Assembly (NCBI RefSeq): GCF_030272615.1
Contig: NC_081406.1
Span: forward strand, 145,490,091-145,554,090
Direction: 5' to 3'
Source: Cryptomeria japonica
Taxonomy: Eukaryota; Streptophyta; Pinopsida; Cupressales; Cupressaceae
Length of the DNA stretch: 64,000 nt
Position 1 is the stretch's first letter. Every line of letters starts with the position of its first letter. The notes under the pieces are model-generated. The model ran no database searches. It saw nothing but the letters and a program-made list of their open reading frames with translations, and was not told where the DNA came from. A program made the translations under genes and the position numbers. Below, in pieces: positions 1 through 13,069 of this stretch.

Positions 1-867
1 GTTGAAGTGGAGGTTGACAAAGAAATGGAAGATGTTCAAACAAATGCAAGCAATGTTTGCATAGTCAAGCAAGAAGAGATGCTCCTTGATGAAGAAGTCG
101 GTTCGTGCATGCTCCAGATGGAAGATATGATAAGCAGCTCGAGGCAGGAAGGAATATGTGATAGTCAGTGGGCCGCTGAGATGGAAGTAGAGTATGAAAT
201 GTAGTTAGGGTCGATGCTTGAACCTCTACTCAAGATCCAAGAGGAATTGTTAAAAGAAAATGAGATACGTGAGATGTTGTTCGAGGAACCAGTTGCCATG
301 ATAGAAGTAAAGAATGAAGAGCGATTCGGGTTGGGGCTCAACTCATTATCAAAGATTCAAAAGGAGCTAGCGGTTGAAATATTCCATGTTTCCAAGTTTC
401 CATTTGAGTCCAGATTTCGCCACCGCATGCCTACTGAAGACTGGAATTCTGAGTGGCATGTGGTAGATGCCAGTAGAATGATACACCACCAACTTCGACC
501 TCTCGATGAAGCAGTGGATGAAACACCATAATTCTCGCCCACACACGAAAACCACCAGGTTGTCTCTTTCCTTGCTCCTAAATTTGAAAGTTATGAATTT
601 GATTATGGGAATTTGGGAAGAAGAACTTGTTTATGGATTGATCATGGTCCCGATGAGTTGCCACAATTGCTAATCTTTCTTGAAGTTTTGCTTGAGTTTA
701 AGAATTGTATTGTGAAAGATTACTTTTCTAAGTTTAAAGATAAATTTGCAAGGCTTCAAACTATGACTAATGCCCTATTGCTCCTACACATCCTGAGAAA
801 TCATGTTAGGAGTTGTATATATTTAGGTCTTGTGAGTATTGTCTGTCTGAAATTTTTGTTAGATTAG
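1..867 (+). pseudogene. Decayed 3'-terminal retroelement ORF, unrecognised
   Basis: One reading frame (+1) stays open from the window edge to 867 except for a TAG at 202-204 and a TAA at 529-531, so this reads as the C-terminal ~290 codons of a single decayed ORF. The first ~65 residues are acidic and Met/Glu-rich, and a basic/aromatic stretch near 400-480 contains EDWNSEWHV. I recognise no domain. It lies upstream of a polypurine-like tract and an LTR, which fits the 3' end of an LTR retrotransposon reading left to right. The true start is outside the window. The retroelement assignment rests on position only. Confidence 0.4.
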
Positions 868-1604
868 GTTTCCTTTGGTTTGTTTTCCTTTTGTTTTGCT
901 TTGGGTTTTGGTTTTGGTTTTCAACGTTCGATGTTGGTTTCCCTTGAGCTTGTCTGCTTAAGTGGTTTTGCTTAGGTTTAGGGTTTTGGAGTGGCGTAAA
1001 TTGTTTGGAGTTCCTATTTGTGGGTGGGGTGATGATGTTGTTTTCCACGCCTAGTCAATTGCTCTAAGTCATTTAGGATCTCATAAGAGAAGTTATGGTT
1101 GGTGGAAACTTTACATCTTGCTTTAGTGCCACTAGAATCTCCAAACCCATAGTAGGTTTCATTGCCTACGAGCCAAAGGAATTGACGGAAATGAAATGAA
1201 ATAGCAAAATAAAAGAAAAGATGAAAAAATAAAGAGAAATATCAAAATATTGGCTTTGGGAATATGCAAATAACTCCACCGGGGCTATGGACGCCTGGCT
1301 GGCAGTGGAGCAATATTCGTGGATTTCCAGAGACAACCTCGTCGGAGCTATGGATGCTTGACTGGTAGCGAGGCAATGTCCCGGATGCTATTGAAGTATA
1401 GATACCTATAGCTTGCCATGACAAACTCTAGGAGTCTGGATGGTCTTGTGAGATGGGATTAATGCTTATGCACACATATAATCAGATGAATGTGCTTTAA
1501 TTTGTGTTTTCCCCTAAAGTGTTTTTCAACACTTTCCCTGTGGATTGGATTTTATCTTTGAAAACTTGAAATGTTCAGGAACATTTATTCAGGTGGGGGC
1601 TAGA
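868..1604 (+). other. Non-coding 3' region with a diverged duplication, ending in a polypurine-like tract
   Basis: No gene is visible. At 1266-1320 and 1335-1382 there are two diverged copies of a motif (GGAGCTATGGATGC-type, then TGGCAGTGGAGC / TGGTAGCGAGGC). The stretch closes with AGGTGGGGGCTAGA at 1591-1604, directly before an LTR that begins TGTTGTGACG. That is where a plus-strand primer (polypurine tract) would sit. Confidence 0.45.
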
Positions 1605-2575
1605 TGTTGTGACGTTTTCAAACATCGCCCCATTGCAAATGGGGACCCCCTACTTTTTAGGCCCTCCTGGTCTTTTGGCTTGCATTTCTAGGGTCTTTTC
1701 ACAGCAGTCTCATCAGTCTCTCTTCTTTGCAAGTGTTTGGGGGTCATATTGGTCAAGTCTGCCTTTCATTTGAGCAAATTCGGCTAAGTCTAGGGCCTGT
1801 TTTGTCCTTTCTCTAGGGTTTTGCCTTTTGTCCTAGATTTTAGGGTTTCCTATTAGGGTTTTGGGAAAATTAAGCATACGACTGGAATTAGGACCCTCTA
1901 GGGGACCTCCCAGTAAAATTTGAGCCCAAACGAAGCAACTTTCTATTTTTAGAAAGTCTCTTTTTTTTAGGGATTTTTCCGAGTCCCAGAATGTCGCCAT
2001 TTTGCCAAAAATTCAAACTTACTATTTTTAGTAATTTCTATTTTTAGAAAGTTTCTATTTATAGTAAGTCATTCCTGCGTCCTTTTTTAGGCTCTAACTC
2101 TGACATTTTGGAAAGTTTCTATTTCGGGAAAGTCTATTTGTGGCAGGATCAGGCTAGTAGATAGCGAAGAATCATCATGCACAATCACTTCTAAATCTGG
2201 AAAGTTGAAAGCAGACAGGCAGGGGTCTAAAATGGCTAAGTATGAGAATCATCCCTGAAGTGGAAGGCACAAAATTGTTCTAAGTCTGGAAAATCCACCT
2301 TCAAACTCCCAAAGTGGCATCTCAGCATAGACAGTTGTCAAAATTTGGCTAAGTTTGGATCTCCTATTCTAGAAGAGGAAAGCAAGCATGATCATCCAAG
2401 TCCAAAAATTCACATCAATCCACCAATGTCATCCTGATCCGAAAATGGCCTAAAATTTGACTAAGTCTAGAAATTTGGAAGATCTTCCAAAATCCAGAAT
2501 TTGCATTATGATTCTTATGGACCTGAAACCACTCTCAAACATCCTGACAATATATATGACTTATACTTAAATGTT

Positions 2576-2680
<105 letters not shown>

Positions 2681-2699
2681 TGACGAAGAGCCTGAAATG

Positions 2700-3115
2700 A
2701 TGGAAAAATCCACGAATCCATGAACGTGGTGAAAATGCGCCCAAGACTGGGCTGGGGCGCTGAATTGAAGATGCCATTCACAAGTGTAATAATCCACCTC
2801 TCCATGGACAGAGCCAAAATGTGCCCAGGTCTGGGCTAGGGCGCTGAATTGAAGATGCCATTCACAAGTGCAATAATCCACCTCTCCATGGACAGAGCCA
2901 ATGCGCCCAGGTCTGGGCTGGGGCACTGAATTGAAGATGCCATTCACAAGTGCAATAATCCACCTCTCCATGGACAGAGCCAATGCGCCCAGGTCTGGGC
3001 TGGGGCACTGAATTGAAGATGCCATTCACAAGTGCAATAATCCACCTCTCCATGGACAGAGCCAAAATGCGCCCAGGTCTGGGCTGGGGCGCTGAATTCA
3101 TGAAGCCATTCACAA
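2700..3115. repeat. 82-84 bp minisatellite, about five copies
   Basis: The anchor GCCATTCACAAG recurs at 2773, 2857, 2939, 3021 and (degenerate) 3105, giving spacings of 84, 82, 82 and 84 bp. Each unit contains CCACCTCTCCATGGACAGAG and GCCCAGGTCTGGGCTGGGGC. The 82-bp units lack one AA. The array lies in U3 of LTR G. Confidence 0.93.
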
Positions 3116-3539
3116 AAAGAAAATTCATGAATCCTTGGTATGGTGAAAATTTCACCCAAGCTAAAAAAATGAAATTTTACCTAAGGCATGGAATCCAAGG
3201 AGTCAAGGAAGAATAAAACGCAGAATTCCTCTCAGGCGAATTTTCGAATATGCTATTTTTAGACACCAAATCTTGACCAAGTGTGGAAAATTTTATAGAT
3301 TCGGAATCGGGGTGAAATTCTTCATCCAATGAACCTGGCTCCTAAATTTTAGGAGGATCCCTAAAAAATAGGGATGTTGAAAAGGAGACATGGACAATTC
3401 ACAAAAATAATGAATTCCTTCCTCAGGAGGAATTTCCGCCCCAACCTTGTAGAGGGCGCCAAAATGAACAGTGTACAAAGAGATGAATTCCTTCATCGGG
3501 GAAGAATTACACCCAAGAAGAAGAAATTCCAGGAAAGGT

Positions 3540-3775
3540 GAAAATTTGGCTAAGTGATGGAAATTCCTTCCTTCAGGACAAATTTCCAGGAAAGTGAAAA
3601 AATTGACTAAGTGATGGAAATTCCTTCCTTCACAACGGAATTCTTGGAAATGTGAAAATTTGGCTAAGTGTTGGAAATTCCTTCCTTCAGGACAGAATTC
3701 CAGGAAAGATGAAAATTTGGCTAAGTGTTGGAAATTCCTTCCTTCGGGACAAAATTCCAAGCAAGGAAGAAATCA
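3540..3775. repeat. 57 bp minisatellite, about four copies
   Basis: GGAAATTCCTTCCTTC recurs at 3559, 3616, 3673 and 3730, an exact 57-bp period. Because 57 is divisible by three, a minus-strand frame stays open across it as a 19-residue repeat. I treat that frame as incidental. The array lies in U3 of LTR G. Confidence 0.92.
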
Positions 3776-4432
3776 CACCCGAGGATGAATTGAACATAAA
3801 ATTTCTAAGGCAAGGAAGGAATTAGGGATGAACGGAACAGGAAATTTACCCCCCAGGGAAAAATTTGAAAAATCCATTCTCAGGCATCAAATCACATCCA
3901 AATTTCAAAAGTTTTACAGATTTGGATTCGTAGGAGAATTCTCTTCCTTCTGGACTTGAAACCCTAATTTGTGCAAAATTCCAAAAAAAATAGCAGATGT
4001 TGAAAAATCATTGAAAATCTTTTCTAGAGCAAGGCAAGTTCAAAAACTTCAAGAAAAATTCTTCATGGATCAAATTCCTCTCTCCTGAAGTTTTCTCTCT
4101 CCAAGGTTTTCTCGCCAAGTGGCAGCCTGGTCATTGCATGTTGAATTTATGGCAAATAACTTTTGCATGCTGCCGCCGCATGTGGAAATGATGGAACATT
4201 TATGACACAATGGGGTGATTTTTGCATGGATGAATATTCAACACATGTTGGGCGAATTTGAAGGAGGTGGTGCGTTTAATGCGTAATGGATGCTATTTTG
4301 GGTACTTTTGAATTAATTGTATACGGGCATGATGGGTTATTAATTGGAGATTCTCACCTTGGTGCATCTTGAGTGGATAATCTTTTGGGAAAACCCTAAT
4401 TAGGGTTTTGCATGTAGCCAGGGCTTCAAGCC

Positions 4433-4440
4433 TATATAAG
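4433..4440 (+). promoter_or_regulatory. TATA box of LTR G
   Basis: TATATAAG stands in GC-richer sequence, with AATAAA about 180 bp downstream at 4618-4623. This is the usual TATA to polyadenylation-signal spacing of an LTR R region. Initiation would be expected near 4465. Confidence 0.7.
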
Positions 4441-5254
4441 GTGTGACCCCCCTCATTTGTAAAGGAGGGAGTTCTGCATGAAATTGTTGCGATAAGTTTT
4501 TGAGAAAATAATAGTGAAACATTGTTCTCTGATGGTGTCCACTTAAGTTATTTTTTCAAAAATTGCATGGTTTCACCTTCCTCACTCAGATTAGAAATAG
4601 TAAAGTGCTTTGATTTCAATAAAGAGTGTAATGGTGTCTGATGAATTTCCATGGTTCATACTTTTTGCATCTTGCTGATTGTAAGTTGCAGTGTAAAGTT
4701 AGTCTGAGCCCCCTAAATTTGTGCTGAGTTTGATTGTGGATAGTCGTTTGGATTGCGCTATTTTTGGGTATTCAAATGTACTTTATCGATTTGAAAATCC
4801 TCTAGCATCCCCAGAATATTGCACCGGTTCTTGTGGAGTTGTAGTTGATCTTGGCGAAGCAGAGCTTGGCTTATTTGGAATTTGTCCACCAGAGCACTAT
4901 TCATTGTTATCACTGCCTTTAGGAGTAGATTTAGATCCTTCTAAACCCTTTCCCTTTTCTTTCAGTTCATTTTAGTCCATTCGAAGCATCAACATCACAG
5001 AATTTCCATATCCAATGATGGAGTTCCAGTCACAGCAAAGAAGTGAAAGAACGATGCAAACGTAAGGCCCCTTGGATTACCAGCAATCACATCAGCCAAC
5101 TGAGTCACATATGTAGCATAAAGGAACCTTGGAGTCGATTGTTTGAACTTCTTGCAATCTTAGCATGCAATCGTACTTTGATCAAGAGAGAGTGAAGTGA
5201 CTGTTAGGCAACTTTATTCTGTGTTAGTTGCTGTCCTAAAAAAACAAGTCAACA

Positions 5255-5399
5255 GAATTGGCGCTAGAAGGAGGGCCAATCGTGATGAATTCCTGAACAA
5301 CTAAACTCCAAATCATATCAATTCATATTTGCACGGAGTAATCTTAAGGACTTTTTTTTACCCTCCTCCGCAGCCAACAAAATTGGCGCTAGGAGAGAC
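5255..5399 (+). other. Leader with two primer-site-like motifs
   Basis: TTGGCGCTAGAAGG directly follows LTR G. A second TTGGCGCTAGGAGA follows GCCAACA at about 5383. Two LTR-end/primer-site junctions ~130 bp apart, followed by more LTR sequence, point to a rearranged or tandemly joined pair of elements. No coding sequence is seen. Confidence 0.5.
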
Positions 5400-6161
5400 T
5401 ATCGTCAGAGATTGTTGCTAAGAGTTTTTGAAGCAAAGACTTAATACATTGTTCAATTGTTGGTGTGTTCTCGTGTTGTTTTGGAACTCGCATGGTCTCG
5501 TTCTCTTCATAGATTAGATTTGTTTTCATGCTATTAGATGAACTGGATTTGATAGGATCGCTTGTTGCCAAATTCATGCTTATACTTTTGGTGTGCAGCT
5601 GATTGTTGCATACCGTGCAGAGTTAGTTTGAGCCTCGTTATATGTGTATGTTCAACTTCAATTGTTAGAAGAGATTGTTCTATCTGATGGTTTCTTTTGA
5701 CAATTTGAAAATCTTTAGCACTCCCCCTGAAGATTGCACCACCTTCATGTAGTTGTGCATTGCTGGCAAAGCGAAGCGCGGTTGGATTTTGCACAAGTTA
5801 TCCCGTCTCCTTGTTCCTAGGATTAGATTACTTGTAGTTTTGTTTCCCTCTACCCTATCCCTATTTACTTTCTGCATATTTCAAAGTCCAAAAATCTAAA
5901 ACTTAGAGCTTCATTGCAAATTATCCGTGTTAATAAATTCTCGAGCTTGCATAAATTGCTTAAACATACGTAAGGCCCCTTGGATTACCAGCAATCACAT
6001 CAGTCAACTGAGTCACATCTGCAGCATAAAAGGAACCTTGGAGTCAGTTGTTTGATTCTCCTACTATATCAGCATGCAATCATACTTTAATCAAGAGAGA
6101 GTGAAGTGACCGTTGGGCAACTTTATTCTGTGTTGGACGCTATCATAAAAAACACGTCAAC
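5400..6161 (+). mobile_element. Second, truncated copy of LTR G (3' part)
   Basis: The sequence parallels 4476-5254 of LTR G: GATTGTTGCTAAG matches AATTGTTGCGATAAG, and both share the TTTGAAAATC and GATTGCACC stretches. From 5964 to 6161 the match is close and ends in the same GTCAACA. The earlier part is much more diverged, and U3 is missing. Confidence 0.75.
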
Positions 6162-6209
6162 ACGGAGCTTCTGCAGAAGAAATACCTACACAACCGACCC
6201 CTCCAGTGA

Positions 6210-9200
6210 TTGAAAAGGAGTAAGTTGCAAAGAAGACGACATAGGAGCCATCAAAGAAGAAGGAAACAAAGAAGAGAGCCCCTCCTAAAAAGAAGGTTGA
6301 ATCTACCCCTTGTTGCAGAAAAAAACCCGCAACCCCAGGAGGAACCAATAGCACCAGCTGAGCCTCCCAAAATAGTTGTTGAAGTGGAAAGAGAAACAGT
6401 GATCAAATTAGAAGAATTGGCAAGGAGGCAGACCAAAGAAACCCGAGTACTGAGTCAGGATTTTCTTGACCTATTCCCCGATTCTAGCTCATTGGAGTCA
6501 TCCAAGGCCTGGTGGGGAGACACGAAGGCTGGATGCAGGGATGCCATAATGGGATTTGGGGGGTGGGATGTCTTCCATGCCTTCTATGGAAATAGGGAGC
6601 AACCTATCCCAATATCCAACCCCTAGAAGTTGAACCTAGGAAGGGTAGTAGTGCCAAATATATTTATTAAGCCAATGTTAATTAGAGAATTGGCTAAGAA
6701 ATTTGACCCCCCAAGCCTTGCTGTCAGAAACCTTCAAGGGAAGGTTATTTTGGATATCTCTCAGTTGGATATCATTGAATGTTTTGGGCTATATGGGCCA
6801 GCCATTAAGGTGATCAACAAGCAGGCTTTGGTGAGAATGTATGAGAAGAACAAGGGGAGAATCAGGAGGGAGTATCTGCCTATGTTTTTGAGAAGGCTCA
6901 CCAAATTTTCCCCAAGCTACATCTTGCCCACCGAGATTGAGCCTTTCGCACTGGATAAGTTTGAAACTTATTTTGTAAGGACATATTATGCCCTATGCCA
7001 GGTCCTAGGAGAAGATTGTGGGCTCACCTTATTGTCAGTTGATTACATGATGTTGATAGTGTCCATCCAACACCCATCCACCAATGAAATTTTTGACTTT
7101 GCTACAATTATCCAAACAAAGTTATATGAGAGCCTAATGAAGGCAAATGATGAAACAACTACATGGAACTTCAAGCACTATTCTTTGGTGTGCCATCTCA
7201 TTTTGTATCAAAACAGGTCAACATAGTCACAAAAGATGAACATAAGAATGCTAGATCCACAAATAGGATTACCATGGCCTATTCAGAGATGGACACAAGT
7301 GTGGGACAAGGGCTCTCGCTTTGGGGATTATTGTTTATTCTTTGATTATTTTGTCAAAAGGGTTTTGGATATGTTGAATGTTGTAATAACAAGGCTGCAT
7401 GCACACATAATTAAGGTATTAAGAATAACAACTTGTAGGGATCAAAATGTACAATATGTAGAAGGAGATTTTAGCCATAATTTTGGAGACTTGTTCTTCT
7501 ATGATGAAAGTACAATTATAAGGTGCTATGGTTTTGAGAAGGCTCCTCACAAGTTACCAATTTTTGTATCTCCTAGGCTTGCATTTTTGGAATTCATGTG
7601 GAAAATGATGTGGGTGGATAAAGATCAAATTACAGAAAGAAAGGGGAAGCATCTCCCCAAAGCCACTAGCTTCAACGAATTCAACATTGGATATGATAAT
7701 ATGGAGAAGATCCAAGATTTTTATATCAAAAACTATAGGCTTAAGGTAGCTATAGCCATAAATTATGATCACGAGGGATACACAGGGGATTTAAGGCTAG
7801 ATAAACTTAAATAAAGAAGCTACCATCACCAATTTTATGAGATAGAAGACCTATTAAGGAATGCTCTGCTAGGTGAGGTCGTCAAAAGGAAGAAGAAATA
7901 GGAGTTGTTGAAAAGGATAGAGAAGGAGAGAACGACAGATGATGAAAACTACAAGGGGCTTTTCAGAGAGGAGTTCCAATATGATATTGCCAGAATGATC
8001 ATTCTCCTCCGACATGTTGATGAAATAATTCAAAAGGACATCCAGAGGAAGGAAGCCAGGAATAAGGGAGAAAAATTTAAGGAGTAGCCTATTGTTGATA
8101 TCCCCACATTTTCCAAAAAAGGGGTGGTTATCACAGAAGAGGGGCAACCTGGGTCCTCCAAATCAGTAGCCAAAGATAGGAGGCCATTGATGGGAGAGAT
8201 AAGAAGAGTAGAGAAAGGAAAAACAAAGATCTCAGATTTTGTAGATATTCCTGAGACTGATGATCCCAATGTGCCCCCCTTCCCCTCCTAGAGATTTTTC
8301 AATGAGGATGAAGTAGCAGAGCAGTTGGATGACTTAGACAGAGCTTTGGTTCTTATTGTCATCCCTATACATGAGGTGGATGATGAGAGAGTGGTTGCCT
8401 CAAGGGAGTTCATGTCAAGTGACAATTTTGTGAATTCCCCTGAATTCAAATCTTTTTATCTCAAGGAAAAGTTGAGAAATGCACCTGAGGGGGAATAAAT
8501 AAATGTGGACCCCGAAAATATTTAATGTAGCCCTGAGGAGGCAAGGGAAATGGATGCCAAAAATGGCATGCTCCTAGTACCAAGATGGGACCTTAGAAAA
8601 ATATTTTTGTTAGACCAAGTAATAAGGTAAAATGACCCAAGGTATGTTAAAGAATATGAGAACTATGGGTCCGTGATAAATGTAGATATCAAAGCCTTTG
8701 GAGTTTGGGCTAGAGGATCAAATGTCAATTGACCAATTGTTCCATTTGGATTAGAACAACAGAGGGGGAAGCAATTTTGATGACAGCCAGTGACACCACT
8801 ATAGGAGAGGTTGTTTCTCTGACTTCCCATGCGACCCAATTTGCTCAGATAGCGGTACAAGATTTAGAGGCAAAGCACATTGTTCTCAGGGACAATTTGG
8901 CCTAGCTTAATCATAGTTATCATTTATTATTCATTGAAATTTGCAAATTGAAAGAAAAATTGATTAAAGCTGAGGCAGGGACCTCAGGAGGAATAAGGCA
9001 TGAAGAGTTAGAGAAGGCCACAAAGGAGCTACAAGAAGCCAAAGATGAAGCTTTAAAGAATTATTATGAGATTAGGAAGGCTTCAATTTTGAAGGTAGTC
9101 GATAGAGTCATGGACAAATTAGAGGAAGTCCATGCTAATTATTCTTCTCTAACCAAAATTGATAGTGATTTGGATTCCATTCTTTTATTCTTTCAGCCTA

Positions 9201-9640
9201 TTAGGGCTACTTGGTTTCCAAATGGGCAACAATTGAAGGATATTATTTTGGCATCATATCAGAATAAAGGGAGTGAAGTAAAGGAAATTGAAGTGACATG
9301 GAAAAACTATAATCAATTGATCAAGGAGCTCCCAATCATTGAGAAGGAAAAGAAAACAATGAGTGATAGGTTTGAATCACTCAAGGGGCTACAATGGTGG
9401 GACATTCCATCAATTTTGACACCAATGCAATACATTAAGGACTTTAACTTCCGGTGCACAAATTTTGAAAAGGCTATAGCAAGAGTCCTTGAAGCATTGA
9501 AATTTGATCCAGATCAAGAGGATTTCTATAATACAATTTTGGATAGGATCATGGATGTGGATGGGTTGTATCATAAGATTTTTATGGATGTGGTAGGGGT
9601 CCCACCTCAAGCAACTAAGACTACAACAAATAGGTTGTAG
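6210..9640 (+). pseudogene. Decayed long ORF of a pol-less retroelement (ORF2-like)
   Basis: Frame 0 runs from about 6310 to 8765 and is broken only by stops (for example 6627, 7227, 7812, 8085 and 8287). A frameshift near 8765 moves it to frame 2, ending at 9640, for about 1,100 codons. It has a Lys/Pro-rich N-terminus, then a globular part (about 6630-7800) with LDISQLDIIECFGLYGPAI and YGFEKAPHKLPIFV...FLEFMWKM, then an acidic linker, then a helical C-terminal part (8948-9640). It has no protease, integrase, RT or RNase H motifs. A helix region at 7090-7220 resembles the ORF2 of elements A and B, and the HKLPI motif recurs in the ORF at 13744-18005. Function unknown. It probably belongs to a non-autonomous LTR element that uses the LTR end at 6161. 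Confidence 0.6.
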
Positions 9641-11221
9641 GGCATAAAGACTTTTGATTGGCCAGTCAACAAGATGGATGAATGGTACCAGAAGTTTTGT
9701 ATCGTCCTCCAACAAATCTTAGATGAGGAGGAAGACTAGTCGTTGTTTTTTACCTTTTTGTCACCCTGCAATTTTGGAGTGATAGTGCCATTTTTGGAAG
9801 GCTGCTAACAACTTTCACTCACCATCATCCCAGTTTCCAAGGCAGCAGCAACTGGCACCTTCAACCTACTTTTTGGACCTGACAGGATACAGTACACAAG
9901 GACCACTAGGAACAGTCATTTTCAGGCCTGCAACCTCGGACAATGAATTCTCAACAACAAGGAATGAATGACTCAAAGAGAGAAGGGCACACCTGCAAGG
10001 ACATTTTTTATTGTACTTCTTCCTAGTTAGGGTTTCATCTTGTGTAATCATTGCCCTGAAGCTTGTTTTGCTCCCTTCTGTTATAAAAGGGAATTCAGGG
10101 CCTTGAGTACTGTTATGAACATTTTGTGATAATATGTACTATGAGAAGAGCTTAATAGAAGAACAAAGTTATTGCAGGAAATTGCACTAAAATTTTGTGA
10201 ATGTACTTATTTTACTCTGAAGATCAATAAAGAATACATTCTCTGTTCTGGTCTCATTTTGTTGATTCATGTGTTAGATGAGTTTTTAATACTAAGAGTG
10301 TTTTAAGCTTGTCTTTTCAAAATGAGCATGTGTATGTTTTGATAGGTTTCATTTGCAGCAAATGAATTAAATTCTATTAGGAATACAATAACATAGTGTG
10401 AGTTGGTATGAGATGATTTGAGGGTGTGTTCTTCAAATTGAATACTTATGCAAGGCATTTGTGTTCAAATATCTAAGTCTTAAAAGCTAAAATGCACATT
10501 GCTGTGAGTGTAGTGATTTTGTTCTGACTCTGTATTCCGTAAGAGATAAGCACTGGTCATGATTTCCAAGTTTTAGAACCAATCATTAAAAACTATTTTC
10601 TTTCAGTACTAGGATTAGTCTAAGAGTAGCATAAGTTAGAACCAGTTTAAATGTACCAAAAGATGACATAAGCTAAGGTTTGAGCCAAGAGTACGAGTTT
10701 TTTCATTCTTTCCTTGGTATATTTTCATTGAAACATCTTCTTAGAGTATAGTGTCTTGTCAAAGGAGTGAGAATATCAAAGTAACATTGTCATAAGGATA
10801 CCCACCTAGGTTTTGTAGAGCCTAAAGAGTATAAAGTTGTAGTCAGGGTACTACACTTTGTTCATTAGCCAAATCCAGTCCTATTGCTTAGCCATGAGTT
10901 AGTGGCTATTTATCTAGAGTGTAGGAACCTGTTGATTTGAACAACAATGATTAATTGATTATTATTTTTTATCGATAAATATTTGGATAGGATAGCACCT
11001 CCATTACTTTCAAAAAAGGAGGGAGGTACATATTGGGGGTGCCTATAGACCATTTACCACCCATATATTCAAAAACCATAGATCATTTCCAAAATTTCAA
11101 AAAATCCCACTACCTCCCAATCCTACTATATCAGTGTATTCTTCTATTACATATTACCGTAGATAAAACATAAAGTAAAACAAAAAATATCGACACATAT
11201 AAACAAAACTTTGTCACACCC
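9641..11221 (+). mobile_element. Probable 3' LTR-like region, ends unresolved
   Basis: No gene is seen. TATAAAA at 10082-10088 and AATAAA at 10226-10231 have LTR-like promoter and polyadenylation spacing, and the region lies directly downstream of the decayed ORF at 6210-9640. I could not find matching TG..CA ends or a target-site duplication, so the limits given are only those of the gene-free interval. Confidence 0.35.
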
Positions 11222-11892
11222 TTAGCCTGAATCCTCCTCTAAGTCTGCCTCATTCTTTCGCATTTCCAGTGCATCCAGGGCGTATGCTACCACAGGGCAC
11301 TCTGCATTGTATCCTACATGAGCAGGGCCTTCCGCAATCTCCACAATACCTATCCCTTCATTTGGGTACCACAACTCCCTTGTTCCTAGCTCCCAATCAT
11401 TCCCATCCAGCTCCACCCCCTGCTCGTCGACCCCAATGTCATGTCATCCCACCAACCCTTTCAAGATGAAATAGTCTTTCAGATTGAAGGGGTGGGATGA
11501 TGCAAGACCTCCAGAGATGTAGAGTAGGAACGCCAGACTTCGATTGTGCTCTACAAAGGTTTCTCTAAATTGTTCTAGTTCCAGAGTCTGCACGAGCCCA
11601 TATTTTTTCACGTTTGTGCACTCGGTCCGATAATAGAAACCAACCAAGGGGATTTTTTTTTCTCTCCATCAATATTATCTAGCACTTTCTCTATTCTGCC
11701 CAAGAAGGAGTGTCGAAACACCATTTGACACATTTTCTTCATGCGTGACTTGAATATTCCCAGATGAATCTCTATATCCAAAAACATTGTCGGGATATCA
11801 AAATTTACTCGATAGCGATACCTAGTGGATAAAAATTCCATCGCCAACACTCTCTTCACTACATGCAAGACCAGGGGATGACCAGACTCCAT
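11222..11892 (-). pseudogene. Unrecognised decayed coding sequence
   Basis: On the minus strand an ORF opens at 11892 (MESGHPLVLHVVKRVLAMEF) and runs to a T-rich run near 11650. It appears to slip one frame there and continues to 11222 in the new frame, interrupted by one TGA at 11444-11446. The combined ~220 residues look like real protein, with hydrophobic and charged residues alternating, a motif ELEQFRETFVEHNRSLAFLL and an acidic C-terminus. I do not recognise the family. It could be a retroelement accessory ORF or a host gene fragment. Confidence 0.35.
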
Positions 11893-12454
11893 GACCTACC
11901 CAAGCCTCTTGTCTGAAATTTTTCCCAAAAAGACCATTTTTTGTTTCGTAGCCTCCAGGAGAATTGGAGTATTCATACGTGCAACTCAGAGAGAAAGCTT
12001 ACAATCTTCTTCAAACTTGTGCTTGAAAAGGATGCAGAAAGGCATTTATAGCAAAACCCAATGGATGACTGCGGGTTGTATTAGCCTTAATTAGGCTTGG
12101 ACTCTAAGTCTCTTCCATATTTTCCAATGAGTGTGAACTCATTACATATGAAGGCTAGTACAATTTCCAATTCATTAATCAGGATATGTGTCATCTCTAT
12201 CTCACCTCTGCAGTCAGTTTGTATCCTTCAAGATCACATGAATCATTATAGATACAAGATGGAAATGTTGGTTGCTCTATTTGTTCTTTTGGTTCTGGAG
12301 GTGTGTGATGTAGAAAGGTTGTGAGGATAACTAATCAATTCCTACTTAAAGGCTCAATGTTACAATGTCTTGTGCATAATGAAAGAATCAATGGCTTTAT
12401 CCCTCACCATAATGTTGTGGAAGCATTATTAGGAACTCCCATTCTTTCACCATT
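11893..12454. other. Gene-free interval
   Basis: Only short unconvincing frames are present. I see no LTR ends, repeats or motifs I can support. Confidence 0.5.
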
Positions 12455-13069
12455 CTAGTTGTTAGAGTATAATGACACCCTTGTAACTCTTTGCAATTCC
12501 ATCCATTCTAAATAGGAAAATTTATAGTAACCTAAAAAATACATTGGCATCAACCTTATTAACCTAAGTCCATTTATGATGTACTTAGGACTTTGTATAT
12601 CTCCTGCAAAAAGCCCTTCTGCAACTGCAATCTTTTGCATCCAAACATCTTCACATTACTAGCACAATCACACACTTATCTAAGAGAAATATTTCCTGAA
12701 TGCAAATGTATATCCCCTTGGACATATTTATCCTTTCCTCCCATGTCCCCGAGGCAATGATTCTCAATTTCCAAGTTGCAAACAATGGTGGCAACATGTC
12801 ATTTAATTCTGGAAATCTGGCACCGAGCATAACTTGCAAAATTCTCTCAAACTTGGTGAATCTTGGTTGTAGCAAACCCAGTTGGATGCTCCAAACAATT
12901 CAATGCTAGACTGCATCACTCCATGGCTTGTACTGATAAGAAATCCTCTGGCACTCTGCAAAATTAACATCAACTGAACATCAGGTGTCACTTCTTTCTT
13001 GGATTCCTCAAACTTCATTTCAACATTCAAATGCACCATCAAATGGTCTTGACCAAGACTACTTGACAT
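12455..13069 (-). pseudogene. Second unrecognised minus-strand coding relic
   Basis: Three overlapping minus-strand pieces (13069-12803, 12875-12651, 12640-12455) read on through frame changes. They contain LQPRFTKFERILQVMLGARF, SGTWEERINMSKGIYICIQE and VWMQKIAVAEGLFAGDIQ. The composition is protein-like and the order is collinear, so they may be the N-terminal part of the same relic as 11222-11892. No family is recognised and no catalytic motif is seen. Confidence 0.25.

Noticed and set aside
3293-3760. 155-codon minus-strand frame with a 19-residue repeat
   Set aside because: It arises because the minisatellite period (57 bp) is divisible by three. It lies in an LTR U3 and has no start context or homologue that I know.
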